Below are positions 47,512 through 59,689 of a stretch of DNA of 64,000 bases, in pieces; positions within the stretch are counted from its first letter, which is position 1, and each line of letters starts with the position of its first letter. The notes below the pieces were generated by a model that did no database searches, had not been told where the DNA came from, and was given only the letters and a program-made list of their open reading frames with translations. Made by a program: the position numbers and the translations under genes. Source of the stretch: Gnetum montanum (taxonomy: Eukaryota; Streptophyta; Gnetopsida; Gnetales; Gnetaceae); assembly GCA_015680685.1 (NCBI GenBank), contig MNCI01033474.1, positions 1,724,670 through 1,788,669 on the forward strand. The letters run 5' to 3'.

Positions 47512-49850
47512 TGTGACTACATTGGGCTCCACTAGTGACTACACTAGCCAATGTAGTCACACTAGGCCCCAATGTAGTAGGTTGTAGTGGATGATTTTCT
47601 AGATTTATCATGGATGGTTTTGGGTTCTTGATGGTTTGTATGAATAGTTCTATGGACTAGGATTGAATATTGATGGATTTTGACTCCATTTTCACCGTTT
47701 GGAGTTTAGAAATAAGGCCAAAAATGGTGACTACATTAGGACTATGCTGGCCAACATAATCAAGATTACCACCAATGTAGTTGCATGTGAAAAATGGATT
47801 TCTAGGATTTCAGAGATACTACTAGTATTCTCTTATCTTTTTAGGGAAGTTTAGGGCTTAGAAAGGTCTGAATTGGTCACTTGGAAAGCAAAACAGACTT
47901 TGAAAGATGGATTTTTGGTAGTAACACCTCATGACTATGTTGACTAGCATAGTTGAGGGTTTCTCCAATGTAGATGTATTTAAATCTATATTTATCATGG
48001 TCTAGCAAGGTCAAACTATATGCAGATCCAAGATTTCAAGGTCTTGGAATTTTGGGATCAAGTTTTTGAGTATTTTGAGTGTCATTGTGATGGTTGAAAC
48101 ATCTTGGAACATGAACTATGTTGGGACTATGTTAGCCAAGGTAGTCACAGGAGTTTCACAACGTAGTCACATGGACTTTGAAGTTTTCAAGGTTGAAACA
48201 AAGTGAATTTGAAATTTAGTTAAGGCTAGAAAAGATTATTGATTTTAGAGTTAGGTTCTGGGTTATTTTGGGATGCCAAGTTGTAAGTTGAATTAACCTT
48301 AGACCATGACTACATTGGTACTACACTAGCTACTTGAGTCTAGGATTTTTCTAGTGTAGTTACAACATGGAATTTTAATTTTTGTGTAATTATATGATCG
48401 ATTGATTGAGATTTCAAGTTCTAAAGTCACTAGTGTTAGAAACTAGGGTTTCAAGCCCAAACTTGTTAGTTTTGATGATTATTTCAATGTCACAATGGAA
48501 TTACACCACTAGAATATGTTGGACATTATAGTCATAGTGTGGATGTGGGGGTGTATAATGAATTTTGGCCACTTTCAGATGAAGTTGCATGGTTTAGATG
48601 TCTCCAAGGTCTCCAACAAGGTTTTGGGGTTAATAGGATATACTAAGAAGATAATTTGGCATATGTTTGGCTTGTTTTGATGTTTTGGAAGGTGGACTAT
48701 GCTAGCCAGCATAGTCCAAAGCCTCCCTAGTGTAGTCCTAATGAGAAAATTTGTTTTTATCTCTTTTTGTTACATAATTAGTTAGTAAAAGGTCACTAAA
48801 GATCCTGAAGAAGTGCTAACATCAATATGTGGTAATTTAGAGGTTTTTATTTGGTTTTGGAATCTCATCTTCACTTGACCACACTGGGACTATGCTAGCT
48901 AAGATAGTCAAGGCCACTTATAGTGTAGTTTGCAGTGTGGAATGGAATTTGACTCATTTTGGATTAGTTGTTTGTTGTTTCCAGTCCACCAAAGGTTCTA
49001 GGATGAAGTTGAGGTTAAAACTTGTCAATTTGAAGGTTATTTTTGAAATTCAATGTTCATTTCTTGCTCAACTACACTGGGATTATGCTAGCTAGCATCG
49101 TTGAGGCTTCTCTAATGTAGTCCATGTAAGAAAATTGAATTTTAATGTTTTTTTGACATGTTTCATGTAATTCTAGAGCTATTGGAGGATTTGGTTAGGG
49201 TTTTGTTTATGATATGATAATCGTTCAGTCCACTGAGAGTTTGGTTAATGCTTAGGAGCACCAACCTACTAATGACTATGTTGGCTAGTGTAGTTAGGCT
49301 ATTGGTCAATGTAGTTGCCACAAATGATAAGTTTTGGTATGGGTTTTAACCTTCATCTTTGCTTGATTTTCATCCATGCCAACACCTAGTTTTCCATTTT
49401 GGGCATAAGGTTTTATGACATGTGTGGATGATTGGGAGATTGGTTTTGATAGTAACTAGATCCTAAAATGTATTTTAAGACTTCTAGATAATTGAATCCT
49501 AGTGTAGTCACTCTAGGAAGTTGAAAATCCAAGTGCGTTAAGATTTTTATTGGCCTTCTTCCTAGGTGCCTAGTGGGTTCCATCTAAAATTTAAATTTTT
49601 TCTATGCATCATTTTTCCACTCATCTAGTGTAGTCCTACTTACTAGTTCTGATCATTGAGTTTAGTGGGACTTGGATGAGTATTTTGGAAAACTAAGGTT
49701 TTTGAAATGGACACATAAGTATGGAAGTAATTTTCAAGAAAAACTTTTACATAAATAATTCTCTTCCCATCACTCCCAAGCTTTAGCACTTTGTACCAAA
49801 GTTTCAAACCTATTCCAAATCCTACTATACCTAAGATTAGTATAGTCACA
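47512..49850. repeat. Tandem array of ~195-bp units with nested dyads
   Basis: About ten units start near 47512, 47719, 47930, 48111, 48303, 48503, 48694, 48877, 49069 and 49273 (spacing 181-212), then partial units at about 49495, 49626 and 49838. Each has an inner near-palindrome like gactatgctagccagcatag (48695) and many also an outer pair, for example actacactggg with tagtgtagt (48880 and 48921). Between the dyads the units share only loose similarity. No coding seen. Confidence 0.8.
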
Positions 49851-49938
49851 AGATCTCCGTGCCTAGAGGTTAGCGTAGTTATTATAGAAGGCCCTTAAAG
49901 CTTAAAGATTTTTGTTGTTTTCTAAACTTCCTACTACC

Positions 49939-52900
49939 ATGACAAAGAGGATAGCTTTCACCACGAATAACCTAGTTCTAGAGGAGGTAGATGTAGTTTC
50001 CTAGGGCCTCTCCAACCTACCATGGCTAGTTCTCATTGAGATCTCTAGCACCATGATGCTTAGACACATAAATTCTAACCCTTTTATGTGGAATTTTCCT
50101 TTGAAACTTAGGCATTTTTGGTAATAGGGCTTTGTGTGTTGGTTGTTTTTGGATTCTATAAAAATTCTATGTTAGATATAGGCTATTTTTATGTTGAATA
50201 AAAAATAATGTTTGCTATTTTTGGGCTTTTTTGTGTTTTGGGATAGAAAAACAATATCAATTTCATATTTTTCAATGTTCAAATGGTTTAGATTTTTTGG
50301 TTTTTGTGATCATAGGATTGTAGTAATATGTTTAATGGTTGAATGAGTTTTTGAACCTCCTAATTCTAGCATATAGTTAATTCTCTATGAACTTTTCCAT
50401 AAGATAGCATAGAGTATATTTTTAGTTTTGGCCATTTTTCATAGTACTTTGGTAAATTTTTGGCAAGAATAGGTTGACTATTTTCCAAGTTTATTATTTT
50501 GGATTTTTACATTTTTTTATGAATTCAAATAGCTATGGAATCATCAAATTTGGATGTGTATTTGATTTTGGTGAATTTTTTTTCGTAAACTTGCATGAAG
50601 TAGGATTTTGCTATTATGACATGGTTCATGTCATTTTGGCATCGTTTTCTTGATAAAACTACACGGAATTTTTATGATTTCTAATTTTGGCTATTTAGTT
50701 TATTGTTCAATGATTACAATAGCTATGGAATCATTGAATTTGATTACATGATTTACTTTTGGTAAATTTTTTTAATAAACTAGTGCAAAAGTGTTGTTTT
50801 TTGGCTATTACGATTTACCCTTGTGAAGATGGACGATCCTTTAGAAAAATTTTTTAGCTAATGTCCCAAGGCCTTGGGAATTATTTGAGATGTTAGGGAG
50901 TGTTTATAAGTGTTTTTGGTTAAATTAAAGGTTTTTTTTAATATTTTTTATCACTTATCTACTATGGTCATTTTCTATGGTTTTGGTGTGTTATGCAGTT
51001 TTGGTTTAATGTTGTTTTGAATTTGGGTTGGTGTTCAAAATTTTTACCATACATGGAATGGTAGCATAGATGTCAAATCCCATTGAAGTTTTTATCTACA
51101 CAATTCCTAGCCTTAGAAAAAATATTTATTTCTAATTTATCATTTTCATGCTAAGTGTAAACTATCCTATATAGTTGTAGTTTTGGCCATGAAAACTGTA
51201 AATGTCCTTATCTATATAGGTAGAATTAGTATTGATGTTGTGTCTTATGGTTATGTTTAAAGTTTTTAAAGGTTATCTATGTGTTGTATTTTTAGTTCTA
51301 AATAGTCATTTTCAATTTTAGCAAATTTTAGCTTGTATTCCTAGAGTTTTTATGATGGCTAATTTCACCATCAACTAGGATACTTAGTAAAAGTTTTTGC
51401 AAAATTCAAAGTGATGTTTTGATTTTTATAGTGGGTCAAGCTAGTTTTCATGTTTTTGATGTTTCTACCTAAAATAATTTTACACTTTTATGAATATCGT
51501 ACCATGAAAACTACTATCAATTGTTATTAGGCCACTTGCTTGTATATGGTTTTTGGCTAAAAATTGGTCTTAGTTTGGTTTTAGTTTTGGCTTGAAGTGT
51601 TGATACCATGACTTGGTTGCTTGCCTCTATGAAAACATTCATATTAAATTTGTATTAAATTTTTTGGCTATTCAATGTATGGTTATATTTGGATATGGTT
51701 GTTTATGATTGTAACAGTTGCTATTGTTGTGTGCAGGGCCTTCCTCAAGGCCATATTAGTGGTGATTGAGTTGGTGGGATTATTATGTTGCATGCACATC
51801 CCAACCCCTAATACCCCACCTACAAATGACTTTGGAGCATGGCTCATTATAGTTTATACTTGGGACACAAGAGTTCTTGGCCTTTTTGCTATAGAACTTT
51901 AGTGTGATGATTTGGTAATACTTATTCACCCACACAACTATAGTTATCATTGAGACCTTGTTACCCTAGTCAAGAAATTCTCTAAGAGGAGGTTCGTGGT
52001 TAGAATTGGCCAAGAAAGTGACGTGGTCATAAGTATGGTTCAATTTTTTTAATTACTTTATATTGTTGTGTTTTGTGTTATAGAAATATATTGCTATTAT
52101 AAGGCAAGATTGACTAAGTTATGTCATATTTTGCTCTTGTTGTTCTTGTAGGAAAGCAACAAGAGTTGGTGGCCTAGGAAGTAGCAGCAAAGGTAGAGCA
52201 AAAGCTCCTAGAGGAGATCTCCTTTAATATCATGAGGATGGGGGGTTATCCAATGTTCCATTGGATGACTTTGAGGCCATATTCAATCCTTTACAGCTAG
52301 GTGAACCCCTTGTCATCATTCGAGAGGATGCTATAGGTATGTATGCATTTGTTTCATGTGTTTAAGTTATGTTTTTTTATGCTTAAGCTTGGTCTTAATT
52401 ATTTTTAGGTTGTTATGCTTGCCTTAGCTATTGAGGCTTAGCCTACTACCTCAACCTCCACATTCCACATGAAGCCATCGGTTGTTGTTCCCAATAAGAG
52501 GAAGTTCATGTGGGGGAATGACCAAGGACATGATTGATCATTTGTAGCAGGTCGCTTCCAATATGGGTAAGTTCTTAGGTTATCTTGTAGTTTGGCTTTT
52601 TTTTCTTTATGATTATATTGATTTAGTTATTTTTTAGTTTGTCATTCTTTAGCTATTTGGATACTTATTGTTTTGTGGCTATGTTTTATTTTTATGCTAT
52701 TTCAGCACCTATGCTTAGATGGGATCCCAACCATCCTATTGAGATCATTACCCTACCCAACTTGCCCTCATATTTTGAAAATGTACCATGAAAGTTATAT
52801 GAAAGTTCCACTAACTATGTAGTTTCATGTGCCAAAACTTTGTGGGAAGTTCAACATTTCAATGAGTTCCTATGGGAATGAGTTATAGCATTGGAAAAAG

Positions 52901-53711
52901 AAAATAAGAAGCTGGTAGAGGCTAATAGAGATATCAAGGATCACAAGGAATTCATGGAGGTCCAATTTACCAATAGAATTTTCTTGGAAACCAAAGAGAT
53001 CAAGTGGACCTAGTACTAGAATGCCATCCATGGAAAGGTTGCCCTTGCTAGGGACGTTATGGAATAGAAGTTATAGATGGACTTGTTGGCATGAAAGGCC
53101 AGGGAGTGGAGATTACTATGCTTGGGCTCTTGAGTGGGGCCAAGCAAAGAAGGACCATAAGAAGAACTAGAAGCCTGAGTATGAAGCTCACCTTAAATGA
53201 TTAAATGAGGAGTCCAATGAACAGTACAAGCTAGAGCTATTGATGAGGAGGATTCAAGCAAAGGATGTCTTCAAACTATTTTTTGACATCCTAACCATGA
53301 TTGGATCACCATATTCTTAGATCTCTACCACTTTCAAAGAGGTGAATATTGTGATGTTTTCATAGGATCCATTCACATGGAATGATATTGGTGATAGCAA
53401 CATCTTGATAGGCATCAATCTTGGGGAAATTGATTAGGTCCACATGACTGATGAACAAATCCCCCATCGTTTGGAGGTTAGTCTTGGAAATCTTTCACCA
53501 TAAGATGTTGCACCTAAGCCCTTCTAGGTTTTCTTATCTTATTCTAGTTTAACTATATTTTAGTTTAAATTATATTTTATTATTTGATTTTATACTTTGT
53601 TGATTATTGGTTAACTAGTTTTTGTTGTGATAAAAGAACTAGGTAATCTTGGTGGCCCCTGAAGAGAAGATGGAAGTACTCATTAGCCCCATCTAGCAAC
53701 CTCTTAGTATT
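49939..53711 (+). pseudogene. Degenerate multi-exon coiled-coil reading frame, unidentified
   Basis: Exon-like blocks are bounded by splice-like sites. 49939-~50118 starts ATG ACA AAG (MTKRIAFTTNNLVLEEVDVV). 51737-~52025 follows tgtgcag. 52152-52336 lies between cttgtag and gtatgt (GLSNVPLDDFEAIFNPLQ). 52409-52566 lies between ttttag and gtaagt. 52706-53527 follows atttcag. The last block holds LEKENKKLVEANRDIKDHKE, a predicted coiled coil, and then QYKLELLMRRIQAKDVFKLF and TDEQIPHRLEVSLGNLSP. Stops occur in every block. I do not recognise the family. It could be a host pseudogene or an extra frame of a Tat-like element. Element D interrupts its 3' side. Confidence 0.45.
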
Positions 53712-53844
53712 TGATGAGCAGTGAGGTACCCCTATGCTCAACCATATAAATACAAGCATTTCATGCATGATCCAGTTGAATTCTAAGGACTAAGTGCTTA
53801 TGTGCCCTTGTGGAACAAGGAGGGGTTGGTTGATCGTTGTCTTC

Positions 53845-53845
53845 N
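53845..53845. other. Assembly gap (single N)
   Basis: The only ambiguous base in the window. The matching LTR has about 100 additional bases here. Confidence 0.95.
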
Positions 53846-54390
53846 AAAGAGAGAGATAACGAAGCGACTAATTTAACTTAGCTACTGATTAACTAGGCTT
53901 TAACTAATCCTAACACCAGTATCCATTCTCACTTGTTGTACACATCCTAAACCAATGCAACACTACTTGGATTACCAAATGCTAATCGTTACTGGGTTAC
54001 CAAGTGTTACATGCATGCTCAAGGTGATCGTACTGAGTGTATTTTAACAATTTTCTTAATTGATCAAAATGAATTGCTACGCTAATAATAGAAATGTAAA
54101 GTGCATAAAATAAAATAAATCCATAAGAAAATAAAATAAAAGAAATGTGTAAGAAAAAAAATCTCAAGTGTTGTAAGGATGAATTGAAGAGCTCGTCTTT
54201 ATTACCGTACACAAGGTGTGCTCAAGTACACAATGCTCAAATAAAGATCCATCCACACTTTGACCTCCTACTGCAGGCACTTGGAAAATACTCTAACTTT
54301 TCAAACAGACTATAAGAGTTTTGCTACTTGACTGCTAAAATACTTCTTTTCCAATTGTGCACTTGGGCATTGCATTTATAGACTTGGAAG

Positions 54391-54585
54391 AAACTACTCT
54401 AATAATTAGAGTAACTGCTCTAATAATTAGAATAACTACTCCAATAATAACCACTCTAATTATTAAAGTAACCACTCCAATAATAACCACTCTAATTATT
54501 AGAGTAACTGCTCCAATAATAACTACTCTAATTATTAGAGTAACCGCTCTAATAATAACCACTCTAATAATTAGAGCAACTGCTT
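54391..54585 (-). repeat. 36-bp tandem array in U3 of D's 3' LTR
   Basis: About 5.5 units, each containing ctctaattattagag or its reverse complement ctctaataattagag, plus ccaataataacca. The array is open in a frame on both strands only because the period is 36. Confidence 0.85.
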
Positions 54586-54590
54586 CATCA

Positions 54591-56560
54591 TACCTCCATG
54601 TCTGAATGAAAACTCTTCATCGAGTTCCTTACAAAATATTGAGAAGGTATGAGATTACTGACTAATTAACAACTAATGGTAGAATGAGATGATAGACTCA
54701 ACGTGCCCAGTGAATAGATCAATAAGCATATTACAACATTAGTGTTCATGACCATTGTAGTGAACACTCATACATAAATGACATCCAAGCCTTTATTTGG
54801 CAACTTGTAGAGAAAGAGAGAGAGAGAGAAAATGAAGCATGTTACCGCCAATGCTAAGAGTGCACCTTCCATTGTTTATCCATAGCCACACCACCAGACT
54901 TGCTCCTTTCATAAATGCTTTAGTTTTGGTCCATCTTGAGTGCTTGCTCCAAGCCTAGTCCATTATTTGTATGATTTCCATTTGCACACGCAACACAATC
55001 ACAAATGAGCAAGGATAGATAAACCACAATGCAGTTGGTACTTTGCCTCGATATGAAGCACATTGGTTGAGTTGTGGTTATGGTAGAAAATGGTTCAGAG
55101 ATTTATCACAGGTGACTAACCAAGGTGTAGGGGTTAGGCGAATAGTAAAATGGAGAAAACTGAAAAATTTGTGCTAACGCCCCCACAACTAAGAGTGAAT
55201 CTCCAGTAGCTATAAGATGGAAAAATATGAGGAATAAGAAAGATGGGAAAAAATAACAATGGTAACACCAATAAAATGGATGTCATGGATGGGGATGAAA
55301 CAAGAGATGATTAATTGTAGAAAATGTTTAAGGAAAAGAAGTTAACAATTGCACCAAAAAGGAATGCCAGTGGGTCCTCTCCAAACTAGGCTCATGCCTT
55401 TTATGCCCTGACAAACCCACAAACCAAAGAGTCCATAGGCTCTAGGAATGTCATTTGGAAGCAAGAATTAAAAAGCTACCCACACTAATTCACCAAAGAA
55501 AAAAAAATGCATCAACCTAGAAATGGACTAATGATATAACCGGAAATGAGGTGGGAAAATGAGGAGAAAGATGTAGAGGAGAGAATGGAATGGAATTCCA
55601 AGAACAAGGTTTTGTAAAGTCCCTTGTGTGTTTTATGGTTAATGTGACTAAGCAGAACTCATCCTAAATCTAGACTCAAACAAACCACATCTAGTGACCT
55701 TGCATCAACACACTTGACCAATCCATCCACTTGAAGCAACAAGAATGCTTCCAGAGAGAGTCACCACCATTCCAGCGAGAGTGAGATGGAGAAGTAGGAA
55801 GTGAGAAAGGGCTTTAGTTAGAGGGAACCTTCAGGCATGGGTAACATGTCTTTCTAGTTCCATAACCAGTGCTTGTAGCCCATATTACTTTATTATGTCT
55901 ATGGGGTGTGATTTAAATTCTCACACCTTTTTTATTTTTCATGAGAACCATACCATGCAAAGACTTATTTTTATTCACTCAGCTTCCCGATTTTTGAACA
56001 ATGTCAGAATGGTGGAAAACCCAAGAAAAAGCATCCAAGAACCCAAGAGAATGGCTAGCAAAAATGCATCGAATCACCTTGAAATCACACCCTTTTCATC
56101 CTTGGAGTCTTTCCTTGGTTTGAAAAGTACCCAGCCACCAATTCATTAATAAATTTACTTAGAAAAAGGGGACTGTATAGTTCCAAGCCAAAGGAGACCA
56201 TAGAGTTGTATGGATGAGTGGATGGTGTGGACTCATTGCCTATTTTACCAAAAGAACCAGACCTTAATATCAACATCATAATTCAAAGGTAAAAATCGAA
56301 CATTAGCAATCAATATGATATAATTCAATCCACCATCATGAGTACTTATTGGATGATGAATAAAAGTAATCAAGCAAACAAAGAAATAGTAAAAATATGA
56401 ACAATGGTGTAAAATAAAAATAAGAAAATTTGAAAGAATGTATAAAAAAAATTCAAAAAGAACTGAATGGTTAGCATAGGTGGCCATTTTCCACATGACT
56501 AAGTTGGAAGGAGGAGATCCAAAATAGTGAGCAAGGTTATCCATTAATAGATGTAGCATG
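54591..56560 (-). other. Conserved 3' region of element D
   Basis: The minus-strand frame 56559-56245 begins MLHLLMDNLAHYFGSPPSN and then is hydrophobic (FLYILSNFLIFILHHCSYFYYFFVCLI), as in A and B, ending DVDIKVWFFW as element A does near 3885. A second conserved block lies at 56220-56020. A GA-rich tract (54810-54830) corresponds to the CT tract of A. A purine-type tract (minus strand ATGGAGGTA) abuts the LTR. Confidence 0.55.
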
Positions 56561-56599
56561 TGTACTAGCTATCCTAAGCTCATGGAAAGGTTTGGTTTA

Positions 56600-57790
56600 T
56601 TGCACGTCGACCAACAGTTTCTTGTCTAGGCTCTCAAGTTTGTATATTGACATGGCCCCTTAAGGAAAAGTTGCATAAATAATATAAGGTCCTTCCCACA
56701 GTGTTTGAAATTTAGTACATTTTGGCACATGTGTGGGATTCTAGTAGAGAACCTTATCTCCTAGTTAATATTTAACTTTCCTAATCCTTAGGCCATGACG
56801 TTATTTATTGAATGCCTTATGCAACTTGTTAGATGATAGGGTAGCTAATCAGTTTTCATCTAGCAAGTTAAGGGTTACTAACCATTTTTTCTGTGCTAGA
56901 TCAAGGTCAAGGTTGAGGTCACATTCCATGGATAGTGTATGAAGCTCCGTTTGAATGGGAAGAGTTGGTAATTTACCATACACTAACTCATAGGGAGAGT
57001 AGCATGTAGGGAGCTTCCATGTGGAGTGGTATGCTCAAAGAGCATTATTTAGTTTAGTGCTCCAGTCTCGGCTAAACTTTCTAATGGTTCTTGTCAATAT
57101 CTTTGTAATCTCCCTATTAGTAACTTTCTCTTGACCATTTTCTTAGGGATGGTATGGTGTAGTCAATTTATGCTCAAGCCCTAAGCATTGCATTAATTTT
57201 TGAAAAGTTGCACCTGTGAAGTGTGTACCATTGTTTGAAATAAGTGCATGTGGCACATCAAACCTATTTATGATTTGTTGTTGAACAAATCATGAAGCTG
57301 TAGATGATGTACAATCTTTAACAACACCTAATTTAGCCTATTTTTTTAGGTAATCCATGGAAACAATAACATAATCCTTTCCATTGGACATTGGTTTAAT
57401 CGACCCCATAAAATCAATTCCCCAAATGTCAAAAGGTTCTAACGGTTGAATCCATTATTGCAGATACTCCATTCTAGCACTCATTCCCCCATCACACTGA
57501 TAGTGCTCACAAGATTGGATGAAATGATGGGTGTCTCGAAATAATGTAGGCCAATAATATCCTGCAAGCAGGATCTTGATGGTTGTTCATCTCCCAGCAT
57601 AATGACCCCACAAGGATCCTCATGAGCATCTTGGAGAACTCGTAGTTGATATATATTGGGAACACACCATCGAACCAAGCCATTAGGACACACTTTGTAA
57701 GGTTGCCCATTGATCTCCATAAAGTACTTGGCTCAGTGAAGAAACTGTTGTTTCTTCTTAAGGTTTAATTCTTGTGGTGTTTGTTGGGTG
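56600..57790 (-). pseudogene. Integrase of element D, catalytic residues substituted
   Basis: The frame 57720-57481 begins MEINGQPYKVCPNGLVRW and holds the zinc region. GIDFMGSIKPMSNGK (57425-57380) keeps the first Asp. ISNNGTHF (about 57242-57219) has Asn at the second catalytic Asp. ENGQEKVTNRE (about 57141-57109) has Lys at the catalytic Glu. Element A shows the same two substitutions. The C-terminal part runs to about 56650. Confidence 0.85.
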
Positions 57791-57879
57791 AGGAGATAGG
57801 TAAGAATGCTACTGTACCAGTTTGTCTATGTGGGTGATTGATTATTCACTACACCAACAAAGAGGAATTCATCAAGGAA

Positions 57880-58480
57880 ATGATCAAAAATTGGATACTC
57901 AACCTCTTTGTTGTTCCATCACAATCAAGATAAATGATCAGCAACTACATTCTTAGTGCCCTTGTGATCGATCATCATTAAATCAAACTCTTGTAAGATT
58001 ACAAGCCATCATATGATATGAGGGCTTGCCATTGGCTTATTCATGAGGAACTGGATTTCACTATGATCTATATGTATATATACTTTATATCCCAATACAT
58101 AGTGTCTAAACTTTTCTAGTGCAAACACTATAACCATTAATTCTTTCTTTGTGGTAGTGTAGTTAAGTTGTGCACTAGTGATACTTCTACTTGCACAGTG
58201 GATGTAATAAGGATACTTCGAGTTATCTAACTATGTAAGTATGGCTCCTAAAGCATAGTTGGACATGTCAATCATGATATGAAATGGTTTGGACTAGTCA
58301 GGAACTTGTAGAATGGGTGTTTCTACTAGCTTCTGTTTCAGAGTTTGGAAAGCTAATTCGCATTCCCTAGTCCACTCGAAAGGTATGTTCTTTTTCGTTA
58401 ATTCCACCAATGGTTTGGCAACCTTTGAAAATTTCTCAATAAATATCCTATACTAGCTAGTATGTCCAAGGAATGACTTA
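57880..58480 (-). pseudogene. RNase H and connection region of element D
   Basis: The minus strand reads PFHIMIDMSNYALGAILT-like, SIT SAQLNYTTTKKELMVIVFALEKF-like and NVVADHLS-like blocks, recognised by alignment with A and B in the same order. Stops interrupt it. Single RNase H domain. Confidence 0.7.
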
Positions 58481-59574
58481 ATATATTTGATAGTTTCTAG
58501 TTGATGGGTAATTCCTTGGATAATTTTGATTTTCTCAGGGTCTACCTCTATCCTTGTGTGTGAGCTTTTTTGTCCTAGTACTATGCCTTCTTAGACCATC
58601 AAATGGCTTTTCTACTAGTTGAGCCTCAAATTGGTTTCTACACATCTTTTTAACACTTACTCTAATTGGTCCAAGGCTTGATCAAAGTTTGCTCCATAAG
58701 TGGAGAAGTCGTCCATAAAGACCTCCATGTGATTCCCTATCTGCTGTTGGAATATGCTTAGAATTAGTCGTTGAACTAGTGCAGGGGCATTGTATAAGCC
58801 AAATAACATCTATTTGTATGCGAACGTTCCCCATGGACTGGTGAACGTAATCTTGTCTTGGCCTTTTTTGGCTATTTGTATTTGGTTATATCTGCTATAT
58901 CCATCCAGAAAACTATAATAGTGATGCCCTATGATGGTGTCTAAGACTTGGTTGATAAATGAAAATGGAAAGTAATCTTTGAATGTTGCCATATTTAGTA
59001 GCCTAAAATCTATGCACATCCTCCATTTTCCTCCTTTTTTAGGCACAATAACTAAGGGGCTAACCCATTCGCTATCAGCAATGGGGTATATGAACCCAGC
59101 CTTGAGAAGCTATTCAATTTCTTCCTTCACTACTTGCTTTAGCTTAGGGTTCAATCACCTTTGTGATTGTCTTCAAGGCTTCATGGAGGGGTCAATGTAA
59201 ATTATATGTTGGCATATCCTAGGATCTATTCTAGTTAATTTGGGATATGAAAAAGTGAAGGCTTCCAACCATTTATTTATTACCTTCAACAATTTTTCTT
59301 TCTGTTGAGGAGAAAGCTTAGCATTGATAATTACCAATTTTCTATTTTTAAGAAACATGTATTCCATACGGGTGGGAAATGGTTTTAGCTTGAGGGGCTC
59401 CTGCTTAAATTTCTTAGGAATTTTCAACTTCCCCCAGTTGATATTTTCAAGGTTAAGACTTGGAAGTTGGTGGTGGACTTGCTCTAATGCATATATGCTA
59501 TCAATGTAAGCACAAGTCAAACCCTCAGTTGGTTCCATGCATATGAGTGAATTTCTTTCTTGATCTACTCTCAT
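58480..59574 (-). pseudogene. Reverse transcriptase of element D, broken
   Basis: The linker frame 59574-59173 (LENINWGKLKIPKKFKQEP, NAKLSPQQKEKLLKVINKW) leads into the core frame 59046-58810 (MPKKGGKWRMCIDFRLLNMA, YYSFLDGYSRYNQIQI). The active-site string MEVFMDDFSTYG lies at about 58728-58693 and keeps DD. The linker is the best-preserved copy in the window (133 open codons). Confidence 0.85.
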
Positions 59575-59689
59575 CCATTGGGTGTCTTCCTATCATGTGG
59601 CTACTGCATACAAGCATCTTTGTATGTTAATCACTTGTGCACACTGATTGCATGCAGGCAATGCTAAACTTTTCACAAACCATGACCTC

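Larger units (their letters stand above)
53712..54590 (-). repeat. 3' LTR of element D, with an assembly N
   Basis: Minus strand TGATGAAGCAG (54590) to TGCTCATCA (53712). About 100 bases present in the other LTR (after cttc at 62984 to aaagagagag) are replaced by a single N at 53845. The TATA box reads TATAAATG (plus strand 54373-54380), one base changed. Confidence 0.85.

Noticed and set aside
51675-51902. 75-codon plus-strand frame as a small membrane protein
   Set aside because: It crosses a likely splice acceptor (tgtgcag, 51736) and does not match the neighbouring exon-like blocks in style; probably chance.
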